Shown here: in pieces, positions 51,545 to 60,975 of the stretch | Position numbering within the stretch: the first letter of the stretch is position 1 | Layout: the number at the start of each line of letters is the position of its first letter | NCBI RefSeq assembly: GCF_009905435.1 | Contig: NZ_JAAAMT010000009.1 | Location: 87,813 to 151,812 of the forward strand | Direction: 5' to 3' | Length of the DNA stretch: 64,000 bases | Source of the DNA: Pseudomonas sp. R5(2019) | Lineage (GTDB): Bacteria > Pseudomonadota > Gammaproteobacteria > Pseudomonadales > Pseudomonadaceae | Translations under genes and position numbers: made by a program | The notes under the pieces: model-generated | What the model was told of the DNA's origin: nothing | What the model saw: the letters and a program-made list of their open reading frames with translations, nothing else | Databases searched by the model: none

Positions 51545-51675
51545 GCACCGCGGTGCGTCAGATACACCGCAGCGCCTGCATCGGTAGGAGCAAGGCTTGC
51601 CTGCGATGGTCTCACCGCGGTGTATCTGACACACCGCGGCGCCTGCATCGCGAGCAAGCTCAGCTCCTACAGAGC
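51545..51675. repeat. Cluster of REP elements (two families)
   Basis: GTAGGAGCAAGGCTTGCCTG near 51585 and CGAGCAAGCTCAGCTCCTAC near 51651, with repeated GATACACCGC/CACCGCGGTG spacers between. It separates the convergent gtrB and 2-hydroxyacid dehydrogenase genes. Confidence 0.8.
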
Positions 51676-51682
51676 GCCGGGG

Positions 51683-52657
51683 TCAGCCCTTCCAGACCTG
51701 CGGGTTCACCAGATCCCGTGGCCGCTCACCCAGCAGCGCTGCGCGCAGGTTGTCGATGGCGCGGTTGGCCATGGCGTCGCGGGTTTCCGAGGTGGCCGAG
51801 CCGATGTGCGGCAAGGTCACGGCGTTCTTGAGCTGGAACAGCGGCGATTCGGCCAGCGGCTCTTTCTCGTACACGTCCAGCCCCGCGCCGCGAATGGTGC
51901 CTTGCTGCAAGGCCTGAATCAGCGCCGGCTCATCTACCACCGGACCACGGCTGATGTTGATCAGGAACGCGCTCGGTTTCATCAAGGCCAGTTGCTCATG
52001 GCTGATCATGTGGCGGGTTTTTTCGCTCAATGGCACCACCAGGCAGACAAAGTCCGATTCGGCCAGCAGTTGCTCAAGGCTGCGGTACTGCGCGCCCAGT
52101 TCTTGTTCCAGCGCGGTCTTGCGGCTGTTGCCGCTGTACAGGATCGGCATGTTGAAGCCCAGCCGGCCACGGCGGGCGATAGCTGCGCCGATGTTGCCCA
52201 TGCCGACGATGCCCAGGGTCTTGCCATACACGTCGCTGCCGAACTGGGCCGGGGCAACGGTGGCTTTCCACTCGCCGGCCTTGGTCCAGGCGTCCAGCTC
52301 GGCCACTCGGCGGGCGCTGCTCATGATCAGCGAGAAGCCAAGGTCCGCGGTGCTTTCGGTCAGCACGTCGGGGGTGTTGGTGAGCATCAGCCCGCGTTCG
52401 TTGAAATAGGCCACGTCGTAGTTGTCGTAACCGACCGAGACGCTGGACACCACTTCAAGGTTTTTAGCCCCCTCAAGCTGCGCACGGCCCAGCGGGCGGC
52501 CGGCGCCGATCAGGCCGTGGGCGTGGGGCAGGGCTTCGTTGAACTGGGCGGCGATGTCGCCCTGTTTCGGATTCGGGATGATCACGTTGAAGTCTTGCTG
52601 CAGGCGCTCGGCCATGGGTGCCGTGATGCGGCTGAAGGCAAGGACAGTCTTTTTCAT
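51683..52657 (-). CDS. D-isomer 2-hydroxyacid dehydrogenase (GhrB / 2-ketogluconate reductase type)
   Basis: The 324-residue enzyme has the NAD loop GIVGMGNIGAAIARR at about 150-164. The catalytic set can be seen in INISRGPVVDEPAL (Arg), AGLDVYEKEPLA (Glu) and TLPHIGSAT (His). Family members reduce glyoxylate, hydroxypyruvate or 2-ketogluconate with NAD(P)H. The sequence cannot choose among them, and no glucose-pathway gene is nearby. It is transcribed in the same direction as the LysR gene, 98 bases apart. Confidence 0.87.
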   Translation of the reverse strand: MKKTVLAFSRITAPMAERLQQDFNVIIPNPKQGDIAAQFNEALPHAHGLIGAGRPLGRAQLEGAKNLEVVSSVSVGYDNYDVAYFNERGLMLTNTPDVLTESTADLGFSLIMSSARRVAELDAWTKAGEWKATVAPAQFGSDVYGKTLGIVGMGNIGAAIARRGRLGFNMPILYSGNSRKTALEQELGAQYRSLEQLLAESDFVCLVVPLSEKTRHMISHEQLALMKPSAFLINISRGPVVDEPALIQALQQGTIRGAGLDVYEKEPLAESPLFQLKNAVTLPHIGSATSETRDAMANRAIDNLRAALLGERPRDLVNPQVWKG

Positions 52658-52755
52658 CGGGCAAATTCTCGGCGGACGGTGGAATGAAAGCGGCTAACAG
52701 GTAGCACGCTAACATTCTCTCCCGCCATTCTCCATTGCCAGAGCGCATCCCGATC

Positions 52756-53703
52756 TCAATTGGCGACCATCAGCACATGGGTCTTCAGGTCGGCCTCATG
52801 GGCCGCGAGGATCTCCGGCAACGAGTTGCGCAGGTATTCGACCCAGGTCTTGATCTTGGCATCCAGGTACTGGCGCGACGGGTAGATCGCATACAGGTTC
52901 AGCTCCTGCAACCGGTACTGCGGCATGACCCGCACCAGCGTGCCGTTGCGCAGCCCCTCGATGGCCGAATAGATCGGCAGCACGCCGACGCCCATGCCAC
53001 TGCCGATGGCAGCCGTCATGGCATCGGCGGAGTTCACCTGGAAGGGCGCATTGGGAATGGTCACCATTTCCTGGCCTTCCGGGCCGTCGAACACCCACTT
53101 TTCCAGCGGGATCACCGGGCTGACCATGCGCAGGCAAGCGTGCTTGAGCAGGTCGCTGGGCTTTTGCGCGATGCCGTGGGTTTGCACGTATTCGGGCGAA
53201 GCGCAGACGATGCTGTAGGTAATGCCCAGGCGCTGGGACACGAAGCCCGAGTCGGGCAGTTCGCTGGCCAGCACGATCGACACGTCGTAGCCCTCGTCGA
53301 GCAGGTCTGGCACACGGTTGGCCATGGTCAGGTCGAAGGTCACGTCAGGGTGCGTCTTGCGATAGCGGGCGATGGCATCGATGACGTAGTGCTGACCGAC
53401 GCCGGTCATCGAGTGCACTTTCAGCACGCCAGCCGGGCGCGCGTGGGCGTCGCTGGCCTCGGCTTCGGCTTCCTCGACATAGGTGAGGATCTGTTCGCAG
53501 CGCATCAGGTAGCGCTTGCCCGCTTCAGTCAGGGCAATGCGCCGGGTGGTGCGGTTGAGCAGGCGGGTTTGCAAATGCGCTTCAAGATTGGAAACGGCTC
53601 GCGAAACGTTGGCGGTCGTCGTATCCAACTGCACGGCGGCGGCAGTGAAACTGCCGACCTGGGCCACGCAACTGAAGGCACGCATGTTTTGCAGGGTGTC
53701 CAT
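52756..53703 (-). CDS. LysR-family transcriptional regulator
   Basis: The 315-residue regulator has an N-terminal winged helix (FSCVAQVGSFTAAAVQLDTT, NVSRAVSNLEAHLQTRLLNR) and a C-terminal substrate-binding domain from about 90. It is divergent from the efflux operon that starts at 53890, with a 186-base gap, so it probably controls it, in the manner of AaeR for aaeXAB. The effector is unknown, perhaps an aromatic acid. Confidence 0.9.
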   Translation of the reverse strand: MDTLQNMRAFSCVAQVGSFTAAAVQLDTTTANVSRAVSNLEAHLQTRLLNRTTRRIALTEAGKRYLMRCEQILTYVEEAEAEASDAHARPAGVLKVHSMTGVGQHYVIDAIARYRKTHPDVTFDLTMANRVPDLLDEGYDVSIVLASELPDSGFVSQRLGITYSIVCASPEYVQTHGIAQKPSDLLKHACLRMVSPVIPLEKWVFDGPEGQEMVTIPNAPFQVNSADAMTAAIGSGMGVGVLPIYSAIEGLRNGTLVRVMPQYRLQELNLYAIYPSRQYLDAKIKTWVEYLRNSLPEILAAHEADLKTHVLMVAN

Positions 53704-53889
53704 GGGTCGCTCTCTGAATAGACGACAAATTGTGACACGAAGTGTCAGGTTCAGTCTTCAGACTAAAGCCGGATTATCACCGGATCTGTAATAAAGATTC
53801 GCAGTAATCCCGGCTTATCGCCAACCCGTTGCGCCCCCTAGAATTGTGCCTCTCAAAGCGTTATCCACCTCTATCGGGAACTCGCCGTT

Positions 53890-55401
53890 GTGCCGCGTCG
53901 CATCAAAAGAAAGCTGAACGCTTTCAGTGTATGGGCTTTAACCTTGACCCTCAGCGGCTGCATCGGAACCGGAGGTATCGCGCCACAAGGCACGGCGTTG
54001 CAAGCCAATGCCCTGGCGACAGATGAAGCCATCCAGGCCGCGGCCAAGGATGCGCACTGGCCAACCCAGCATTGGTGGTCGGCCTATGGTGACCCGCAAC
54101 TGGACCGCTGGATCGCTCTGTCGGTGCAAGACAGCCCGACCCTGGCCATGGCCGCCGCGCGGGTCCGCCAGGCCAAGGCCATGGCCGGCGTGGTCGAATC
54201 CGCCGAGTCCTTGCAGATCAATGGCGAGTCGACGCTCAAGCGCCACAACTGGCCAGAAGATCAGTTCTACGGTCCCGGCGCGCTGTCCGGCGCCAACACC
54301 TGGGACAACAATGCCGCCATCGGCTTCAGCTATGCGCTGGACCTCTGGGGCCGTGAGCGCAATGCCAGCGAGCAGGCCGTGGACCTGGCCCACATGTCCG
54401 TGGCCCAGGCCCGCCAGGCCCAGCTTGAACTGCAGAACAACATCGTGCGCGTGTACATCCAGCTGTCGCTGCACTACGCCCAGCGCGACATCGTCAAGGC
54501 CACGCTGGCGCAGCAGGAACAGATCCTGGAGCTTGCCGAGCGACGCCTGAAGGGCGGCATTGGCACCCACTTCGAAGTCAGCCAGGCGCAAACGCCATTG
54601 CCCGAAACCCATCGGCAACTGGACGTCCTCGACGAAGAAATCGCCCTGAGCCGCAACCAGTTGGCCGCACTCGCGGGCAAGGGGCCGGGGGCGGGCGCAC
54701 AACTGCAACGCCCGACGCTGTCGCTGAATACCGCCTTGAAACTGCCGTCGGCACTGCCGGCCGAACTGCTCGGCCAGCGCCCGGATGTGGTTGCCAGCCG
54801 CTGGCAAGTCGCGGCCCAGGCGCGTGGCATCGACGTGGCCCACGCAGGCTTCTACCCCAATGTCGACCTGGTCGGCAGCATCGGCTACATGGCCACCGGT
54901 GGCGGCGCGTTGGAGTTTTTGACCGGCAAGAAGCTCAACTACAACATTGGCCCGGCGATCACCTTGCCGATCTTCGATGGCGGCCGTCTGCGCGGGCAGT
55001 TGGGAGAAGCGTCGGCCGGTTATGACATGGCGGTGGCCCATTACAACCAGACCCTGGTCGAGGCGCTCAAGGGCATTTCCGATCAACTGATCCGCCGCGA
55101 GTCCATGGACAAGCAACAGCACTTCGCCGAGGAGTCAGTAGCGTCGGCCCGGAAAACCTGTGACATCGCCCTGATCGCCTACCAGCGCGGCTTGACCGAC
55201 TACCTCAATGTGCTCAACGCCCAGACCTTGCTGTTTCGCCAGCAGCAGATCGAACAGCAGGTTCAGGCCGCGCGCCTGAGTGCCCACGCCGAGCTGGTTA
55301 CCGCGCTCGGCGGCGGCCTGAATGCCGGCGCCGATGTGCCGACGCAAGACCAGACCCAGGCACCGAAAACCCCGGCGGCCCTGGCCGTGTTCGATCACTG
55401 A
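53890..55401 (+). CDS. Outer-membrane efflux lipoprotein (NodT/OprM family)
   Basis: The 503-residue protein has a lipoprotein signal (TLTLSGC, lipidated Cys near residue 24) and two OEP repeats (about 60-270 and 290-480), with the family stretch LLGQRPDVVASRWQVAAQAR and GFYPNVDLVGSIGYM. It forms the outer-membrane channel of a tripartite pump. The start is a GTG; no strong ribosome binding site is visible. FUSC, DUF1656 and HlyD genes follow closely, so all four act together. Confidence 0.9.
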   Translation: MPRRIKRKLNAFSVWALTLTLSGCIGTGGIAPQGTALQANALATDEAIQAAAKDAHWPTQHWWSAYGDPQLDRWIALSVQDSPTLAMAAARVRQAKAMAGVVESAESLQINGESTLKRHNWPEDQFYGPGALSGANTWDNNAAIGFSYALDLWGRERNASEQAVDLAHMSVAQARQAQLELQNNIVRVYIQLSLHYAQRDIVKATLAQQEQILELAERRLKGGIGTHFEVSQAQTPLPETHRQLDVLDEEIALSRNQLAALAGKGPGAGAQLQRPTLSLNTALKLPSALPAELLGQRPDVVASRWQVAAQARGIDVAHAGFYPNVDLVGSIGYMATGGGALEFLTGKKLNYNIGPAITLPIFDGGRLRGQLGEASAGYDMAVAHYNQTLVEALKGISDQLIRRESMDKQQHFAEESVASARKTCDIALIAYQRGLTDYLNVLNAQTLLFRQQQIEQQVQAARLSAHAELVTALGGGLNAGADVPTQDQTQAPKTPAALAVFDH

Positions 55402-55411
55402 GGCGGTGGCG

Positions 55412-57631
55412 ATGAACCTGTGGTTGATGCCGTTTCGCTGGCTCGGTTCGCTGGAATGGCGCCGGGGCTTTTTTGAATGGGCGCGCAGCGATGGCGTGAC
55501 CTGGGTGTACATCTTCAAGGTGCTGACCGCGGCGTTCCTGACGTTGTGGCTGGCCATGCGCCTGGAATTGCCGCAGCCACGCACAGCGATGATCACGGTG
55601 TTTATCGTGATGCAGTTGCAGAGCGGGCATGTGTTCGCCAAGAGCTTCTATCGGTTTTTGGGTACCCTGGCCGGTTCGACCGTCACTGTCGGGCTGGTGG
55701 CGTTGTTCCCGCAGAATACCGAGCTGTTTCTACCGGCCCTGGCCATTTGGGTCGGCATCTGCACCGCTGGTGCCGTGCGCCAGCGCAACTTTCGTGGCTA
55801 TGGCTTCGTGCTGGCCGGTTACACCGCGGCCATGGTCGGCTTGCCGGTGTTGTCGCACCCGGACGGGGCCTTTATGGCGGCGGTCTGGCGGGTGCTGGAA
55901 ATCAGCCTCGGGCTGGTGGTGTCCACCGCCGTCAGCGCCGCGATCCTGCCTCAGTCGGCCAGTGCCTCGATGCGCAACGCCTTGTACCAGCGCTTCGGCG
56001 TGTTTGCCGGCTTCGTCACCGAAGGCCTGCGCGGCAACAGCCAGCGTGACCGCTTTGAGAGCAGCAACGTACGCTTTATCGCAGAAGCGGTAGGCCTTGA
56101 AGGCCTGCGCGGGGTGGTGGCGTTTGAAGACCCACACATGCGTCGTCGCTCGGGCCGGGTCAGCCGCCTGAACAGTGAATTCATGGCCATTACCACGCGC
56201 TTCAATGCCTTGCATCAGCTGCTGGAGCGTATTCGCGGGCGTGGCCATGCCGAGATCGTCACGGCCATCGAGCCGGGCCTGCACGCCTTGGCAGACCTGC
56301 TCGACGGTTTCAGTGGCCGTGCCCTGACCGACGCCGATGCGGCGCGCCTGGCGACCCAGTTGGCGCAGTACAAGGACGACCTGCCGGGCCATGTGCGCCG
56401 CCTGCGCGAGCGCTTTGTCGAAAGCGGCCCGCAGGATGATGACCTGTTGGATTTCCACACCGCGTACGAGTTGCTCTACCGCTTTGTCGACGACCTGTAC
56501 AGCTACGCCCAGACCCACGCCTCGCTGGCCGATCACAGCCACGATCGTGAACGCTGGGACGAACCTTTCATGCCCCAGACCAACTGGTGGGTGTCGTTGT
56601 CAGCGGGCTTGCGGGCGTCCTCGATCCTGCTGATCCTGGGCAGCTACTGGATCGCCACGGCCTGGCCCAGCGGCGCCGTCATGACCCTGGTGGCAGCCGC
56701 CACCGTCGGGCTTTCGGCGGCCACGCCCAACCCCAAGCGTATGTCGTTTCAGATGGCCTGCGGCACCTTGCTGGGCGCATTGGTGGGCTTTGCCGAAACC
56801 TTCTTCGTGTTCCCGTGGATCGACGGCTTTCCCTTGCTTTGCATGGTGCTGGCGCCGGTGTTGATTCTCGGCGCCTTCCTCGCCTCGCGACCGTTGTATG
56901 CCGGCTACGGCGTCGGCCTGCTGATCTTCTTTTCGATCGGCTCGGTGCCCGACAACCTCACCGTCTACAACCCCTACGCCTTTATCAACGATTACATCGG
57001 CATGGTCATTGGCATGCTGGTCTGCGCCGCTGCCGGCGCGATCATCCTGCCACCCAACAGTCGCTGGCTGTGGCAACGGATGGAGCAGGACCTGCGGACG
57101 CAAGTGGTGTTCGCCATCAGTGGCCGCCTGCGTGGCCTGGGTTCAGCCTTCGAAAGTCGCTCGCGAGACGTGCTGCACCAGGCCTATGGGCTGGCCGCCG
57201 GCAAGCCCCAGGTGCAGCGCGACCTGCTGCGCTGGATGTTCGTGGTGCTGGAAGTCGGCCACGCGATCATCGAGCTGCGCCGTGAACAGGCGATCCTGCC
57301 GGTGCACCCGGCCTATGCCGAATCCCAGCCCTGGCGCCAGGCGATCCGGGTGATGGGCAGGGCGCTGGTGCGGCTGTTCATTGCGCCCAGCGCGAGCAAT
57401 CTGGAGCGGGCACTGGTGGCGGTCGATCATGCCATCGGCCGGGTCCAGGCCACCGATGAGCCCTTTGCCCGTCACTTCGATACCTCGGCCCTGCGCCGGG
57501 TGCAGAGTTACCTCCACTTTATCCGCACCTGCTTGCTCGACCCGCAATCGCCGCTGGCCGAGCTTGCGACCGGCCGCGTGGCAAGCGTGCCTTGCGGTTT
57601 GACCCCGTCTGGATTGATCCATGCCCCGTGA
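55412..57631 (+). CDS. FUSC-family inner-membrane efflux protein (AaeB-like)
   Basis: The 739-residue protein has two membrane halves (helices near 40-190 and 400-550) separated by a cytosolic helical part, as in AaeB and fusaric-acid resistance proteins. Early motifs are RTAMITVFIVMQLQSGHVFA and KSFYRFLGTLAGST. These are proton-driven pumps for aromatic carboxylic acids. It follows the outer-membrane gene by 10 bases and overlaps the DUF1656 gene by 11. Confidence 0.9.
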   Translation: MNLWLMPFRWLGSLEWRRGFFEWARSDGVTWVYIFKVLTAAFLTLWLAMRLELPQPRTAMITVFIVMQLQSGHVFAKSFYRFLGTLAGSTVTVGLVALFPQNTELFLPALAIWVGICTAGAVRQRNFRGYGFVLAGYTAAMVGLPVLSHPDGAFMAAVWRVLEISLGLVVSTAVSAAILPQSASASMRNALYQRFGVFAGFVTEGLRGNSQRDRFESSNVRFIAEAVGLEGLRGVVAFEDPHMRRRSGRVSRLNSEFMAITTRFNALHQLLERIRGRGHAEIVTAIEPGLHALADLLDGFSGRALTDADAARLATQLAQYKDDLPGHVRRLRERFVESGPQDDDLLDFHTAYELLYRFVDDLYSYAQTHASLADHSHDRERWDEPFMPQTNWWVSLSAGLRASSILLILGSYWIATAWPSGAVMTLVAAATVGLSAATPNPKRMSFQMACGTLLGALVGFAETFFVFPWIDGFPLLCMVLAPVLILGAFLASRPLYAGYGVGLLIFFSIGSVPDNLTVYNPYAFINDYIGMVIGMLVCAAAGAIILPPNSRWLWQRMEQDLRTQVVFAISGRLRGLGSAFESRSRDVLHQAYGLAAGKPQVQRDLLRWMFVVLEVGHAIIELRREQAILPVHPAYAESQPWRQAIRVMGRALVRLFIAPSASNLERALVAVDHAIGRVQATDEPFARHFDTSALRRVQSYLHFIRTCLLDPQSPLAELATGRVASVPCGLTPSGLIHAP

Positions 57632-57821
57632 ATTCGCCTTCCACGGCATCTACATGCCGACCGTTTCCTTGATGTTCCTGTTGGCTGCGGTGGTGGCCTG
57701 GGGCTTTGACCGGCTGCTCAGCGGCCTGGACCTGTACCGCTTCTTCTGGCACCCGGCGCTGCTGCGCCTCTGCCTGTTCGTGTGCATCTTCGGCGCCATG
57801 GCGCTCACTGTTTACCGTTGA
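57621..57821 (+). CDS. DUF1656 protein (AaeX-like)
   Basis: The 66-residue protein (MPREFAFHGIYMPTVSLMFL) has two hydrophobic helices, the standard form of DUF1656/AaeX. These small proteins accompany FUSC pumps but have no defined task. Its start lies inside the FUSC gene and it ends 11 bases before the HlyD gene. Confidence 0.9.
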   Translation: MPREFAFHGIYMPTVSLMFLLAAVVAWGFDRLLSGLDLYRFFWHPALLRLCLFVCIFGAMALTVYR

Positions 57822-57832
57822 GAAACTGACCG

Positions 57833-58693
57833 ATGAAAAAGCTTTTCAGCCTGCTCGGGACCTTGCTTGTACTGGCCGTCGCCGTGGTGATCGGCCGCGA
57901 GCTGTGGGTCAACTACATGACCACGCCCTGGACCCGCGACGGGCGCGTGCGTGCCGACATCATCAACGTGGCAGCCGACGTGCCCGGTTATGTGGTGGAC
58001 GTACCGGTGCGCGATAACCAGCGGGTGAAGAAGGGTGATGTGCTGCTGCAGATCGACCCCGAGCACTACCAGATCGCGGTCAAGCAGGCCGAAGCTTTGG
58101 TCGCGTCGCGCAAGGCGACCTGGGAGATGCGCAAGGTCAACGCCAGCCGCCGCGCCGACCTGGACAACCTGGTCATCTCCAGGGAAAGCCGCGACGACGC
58201 CAGCAACATTGCCAACTCCGCCCAAGCCGATTACCAACATGCCCAGGCGCAGCTGGAGGCGGCAAAGCTTGACCTGGCGCGCACGAAAATCCTCGCCACC
58301 GTGGATGGCTACGTCACCAACCTCAACGTGCACAAGGGCGACTACGCCCGGGTCGGCGAGGCGAAGATGGCGGTGGTCGACAAGGATTCGTTCTGGGTCT
58401 ACGGCTTTTTCGAGGAGACCAAATTGCCCCACGTGAAGGTGGGCGATCAGGCCGAGCTGCAGATGATGAGCGGGGAGATGCTCAAGGGGCATGTGGAGAG
58501 TATTTCACGCGGGATCTACGACCGGGACAACCCAGAGAGCCGCGAGTTGATTGCCGATGTGAACCCGACATTCAACTGGGTCCGGCTGGCGCAGCGGGTG
58601 CCGGTGCGCATTCATATTGATGAAGTGCCGGAGGGGTTTTTGTTGGCGGCGGGGACGACGTGTACTGTTGTGGTGAAACCTCACGAGGGCTAA
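57833..58693 (+). CDS. HlyD-family periplasmic adaptor (AaeA-like)
   Basis: The 286-residue membrane-fusion protein has an N-terminal anchor (LFSLLGTLLVLAVAVVI), a lipoyl-like half (VRADIINVAADVPGYVVDVP), a short coiled coil at about 85-145 and the second half (ILATVDGYVTNLNVHKGDYA). It bridges the FUSC pump and the outer-membrane channel. It is the last gene of the four-gene operon and is closed by a REP pair. Confidence 0.92.
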   Translation: MKKLFSLLGTLLVLAVAVVIGRELWVNYMTTPWTRDGRVRADIINVAADVPGYVVDVPVRDNQRVKKGDVLLQIDPEHYQIAVKQAEALVASRKATWEMRKVNASRRADLDNLVISRESRDDASNIANSAQADYQHAQAQLEAAKLDLARTKILATVDGYVTNLNVHKGDYARVGEAKMAVVDKDSFWVYGFFEETKLPHVKVGDQAELQMMSGEMLKGHVESISRGIYDRDNPESRELIADVNPTFNWVRLAQRVPVRIHIDEVPEGFLLAAGTTCTVVVKPHEG

Positions 58694-58697
58694 AAGC

Positions 58698-58776
58698 TTC
58701 GCGGATAAATCCGCTCCCACGAAAAGCCCTTGCACATCATGTGAGCAGGGTATGTGGGAGCGGATTTATCCGCGAA
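58698..58776. repeat. REP pair, GTGGGAGCGGATTTATCC family
   Basis: TTCGCGGATAAATCCGCTCC starts at 58698 and its complement ends at 58776. It lies between the convergent efflux operon and algA. Confidence 0.88.
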
Positions 58777-58800
58777 TGAGGCCCTCAGCCTCCACACAAA

Positions 58801-60252
58801 TTACTGGGCGATGGTCCTGATCGAAACCCCACGCTCAATCGGCGTCGAGCGCCCATAGATATCTTCAAACCGCTCGATATCGTCCTCACCCAAATAGCTG
58901 CCCGACTGCACTTCGATGATCTCCAGCGGGATCTTGCCCGGGTTGCGCAGGCGGTGCACCGAGGCGATCGGGATATAGGTCGACTGGTTCTCGGTCAGCA
59001 GGAACACGTTCTCGTCGCAGGTCACTTCGGCTGTACCGGACACCACGATCCAGTGCTCGGCGCGGTGGTGGTGCATCTGCAGCGACAGGCACGCCCCCGG
59101 CTTGACCGAGATGCGCTTGACCTGGAAGCGCCCGCCCATGTCCACCGAGTCGTACGAGCCCCACGGCCGGTACACTTCACAGTGGCTCTGCGTTTCGCTG
59201 CGGCCCTGTTCGTTGAGGGTGTTGACCAGTTGCTTGACGCCCTGGACCTTGTCCTTGTGGGCAATCATCATGGCGTCCTTGGTCTCGACCACGACGATGT
59301 TTTCCAGGCCAATCACCGACACCAGTTTGCCGTTGCCGTGGATCATGCAGTTGCGGCTGTCCTGGACTACCACGTCGCCCTTGGTGACGTTGCCGTTGTG
59401 ATCTTTTTCATTCACGTCCCACAGCGACGACCAGCAGCCCACATCGCTCCAGCCGGCAGTCAGCGGCACCACGCAGGCGCGCTGGGTTTTTTCCATCACC
59501 GCGTAGTCGATGGAGTTGTCCGGGCAGCAGGCGAAGGTGGCTTCGTCGATGTCCACGCTGTCGGCAGTTTCGACGCTGCGCTCAAGGGTCAGCAGGCAGG
59601 TGTCGTAGATGTCGGCGTCGTGCTTTTTCAGCTCTTCGAGGTAGCGGCTGGCGCGGAACAGGAACATGCCGCTGTTCCAGAAATAACCGCCGGCCTGGAC
59701 GAACTCGGTGGCACGTTTTTCATCGGGCTTTTCGACGAACTGGGCCACCCGGCTGACGCCTTCGGGCAGCAGTGCATCGTTGCTCGACTTGATATAGCCG
59801 TAGCCGGTTTCAGGCTTGGTGGCCGGTACACCGAACAACACCATCTCGCCACGCTCGGCGGCCACGGTGGCCAGGGCCAGGGCGCGTTGCAGGGCTTTCT
59901 GATCGTCGATCACGTGGTCGGCCGGCAGCACCAGCATCAACTCATCACGACCTTCGTTGACCAGCTTCATGGCGGTGATCGCCACCGCCGGTGCGGTGTT
60001 GCGGCCGAACGGTTCCATCAGGATCGCCTGGGTTTCAAGCTTCAGGGCGCTGAGCTGTTCGTTGACGATAAAGCGGTGGTCCTTGTTGCAGACCACGATG
60101 GGCGTGTCCATCCCCTCGAACACCAGGCGCGAGAGGGTTTGCTGGAACAGCGTGTGCTCGCCGGTCAGGGCGAGGAACTGCTTGGGGAACTGCTTGCGCG
60201 ACAAAGGCCACAGACGCGAACCGCTACCACCAGAAAGAATGACCGGGATCAT
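58801..60252 (-). CDS. algA: Bifunctional mannose-6-phosphate isomerase / mannose-1-phosphate guanylyltransferase
   Basis: The 483-residue enzyme has the nucleotidyltransferase loop LSGGSGSRLWPLSRKQFPKQ at residues 6-25, FVEKPDEKRA near 173 and a C-terminal cupin isomerase domain from about 375 (GGRFQVKRISVKPGACLSLQ, HHHRAEHWIVVSGTAEV). It supplies GDP-mannose, the alginate precursor, from fructose-6-phosphate at the first and third steps. It is the last gene of the alginate operon, 39 bases after algF. GGAGAT precedes the ATG. Confidence 0.94.
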   Translation of the reverse strand: MIPVILSGGSGSRLWPLSRKQFPKQFLALTGEHTLFQQTLSRLVFEGMDTPIVVCNKDHRFIVNEQLSALKLETQAILMEPFGRNTAPAVAITAMKLVNEGRDELMLVLPADHVIDDQKALQRALALATVAAERGEMVLFGVPATKPETGYGYIKSSNDALLPEGVSRVAQFVEKPDEKRATEFVQAGGYFWNSGMFLFRASRYLEELKKHDADIYDTCLLTLERSVETADSVDIDEATFACCPDNSIDYAVMEKTQRACVVPLTAGWSDVGCWSSLWDVNEKDHNGNVTKGDVVVQDSRNCMIHGNGKLVSVIGLENIVVVETKDAMMIAHKDKVQGVKQLVNTLNEQGRSETQSHCEVYRPWGSYDSVDMGGRFQVKRISVKPGACLSLQMHHHRAEHWIVVSGTAEVTCDENVFLLTENQSTYIPIASVHRLRNPGKIPLEIIEVQSGSYLGEDDIERFEDIYGRSTPIERGVSIRTIAQ

Positions 60253-60291
60253 GGGTGTATCTCCGTAATGAAGTGGGCTGTTTAAGCTGGA

Positions 60292-60963
60292 TCAGCGGGT
60301 CGAAACCGGGCGCTTGACCCAGACCGGGTTCAGGCTGCTGCCGGAGCCTGTGACGTACAGCACGGCCGCTTCACCGCGCTCCAGGGCCACGGGCTTGAGG
60401 TCGCTGACTTTCTTGTCGCCCTCATACAGCGCCAGGCTGACTTTCACCGGGTTGATTTCGCGTTCGCCACGGCCGTTGGCGGCCACCGGCTTGACCACTT
60501 CGGTCTTGCCGTCGGCGGTCTTGAGGGTCAGCGCCTGGTCGCTCAGGTTCTGCACCCGTACCAGGGATTTCTGCTTGTTCTTGAACGGCGGCTCTTCAAC
60601 CAGCTTCGGCTCGCCACTGCTGTTGTTGACCAGGGTGTAGTAGTGGTCGGAGGCGAGCTTGACCGGCACGGTCTTGCTGCCCAGCCTGGCGCTGTAGTCG
60701 CCCTGGGGCATGAAGCTGAAGTCGCTGCTGGCCTGTGGCCCGATGGCGTTCATGTTGGTGTTGCCAACGGTGGCGCTGACTTCCTGGTTGCTGGCGTTGT
60801 AGACCCGCACAAAGGTCGAGCCTTTCGGTGCGGTAGGGCCGTAGAGCGCGGCGTCGGCGCCGGCGAAGGCTTGCAGCGACAGCACGCTGAGGCTGGCGGC
60901 CAGGGCACAGGCCTTGGCAATACGGGTGGTACGGTTGCGACGTTGGGTGGTGTGCAAGGTCAT
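60292..60963 (-). CDS. algF: Alginate O-acetylation protein AlgF
   Basis: The 223-residue periplasmic protein has a signal peptide ending near residue 34 (SLQAFAGADAALYGP context). AlgF stretches are TFVRVYNASNQEVSATVGNT, YYTLVNNSSGEPKLVEEPPF and VKRPVSTR at the end. AlgF is required with AlgI and AlgJ for acetylation of polymannuronate. GAGGAAAC lies ahead of the ATG; the gap after algJ is 12 bases. Confidence 0.92.
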   Translation of the reverse strand: MTLHTTQRRNRTTRIAKACALAASLSVLSLQAFAGADAALYGPTAPKGSTFVRVYNASNQEVSATVGNTNMNAIGPQASSDFSFMPQGDYSARLGSKTVPVKLASDHYYTLVNNSSGEPKLVEEPPFKNKQKSLVRVQNLSDQALTLKTADGKTEVVKPVAANGRGEREINPVKVSLALYEGDKKVSDLKPVALERGEAAVLYVTGSGSSLNPVWVKRPVSTR

Positions 60964-60975
60964 GTGCGTTTCCTC

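Noticed and set aside
58954..60285. 443-codon plus-strand open frame over algA
   Set aside because: Antisense of algA; His/Val-rich shadow composition.
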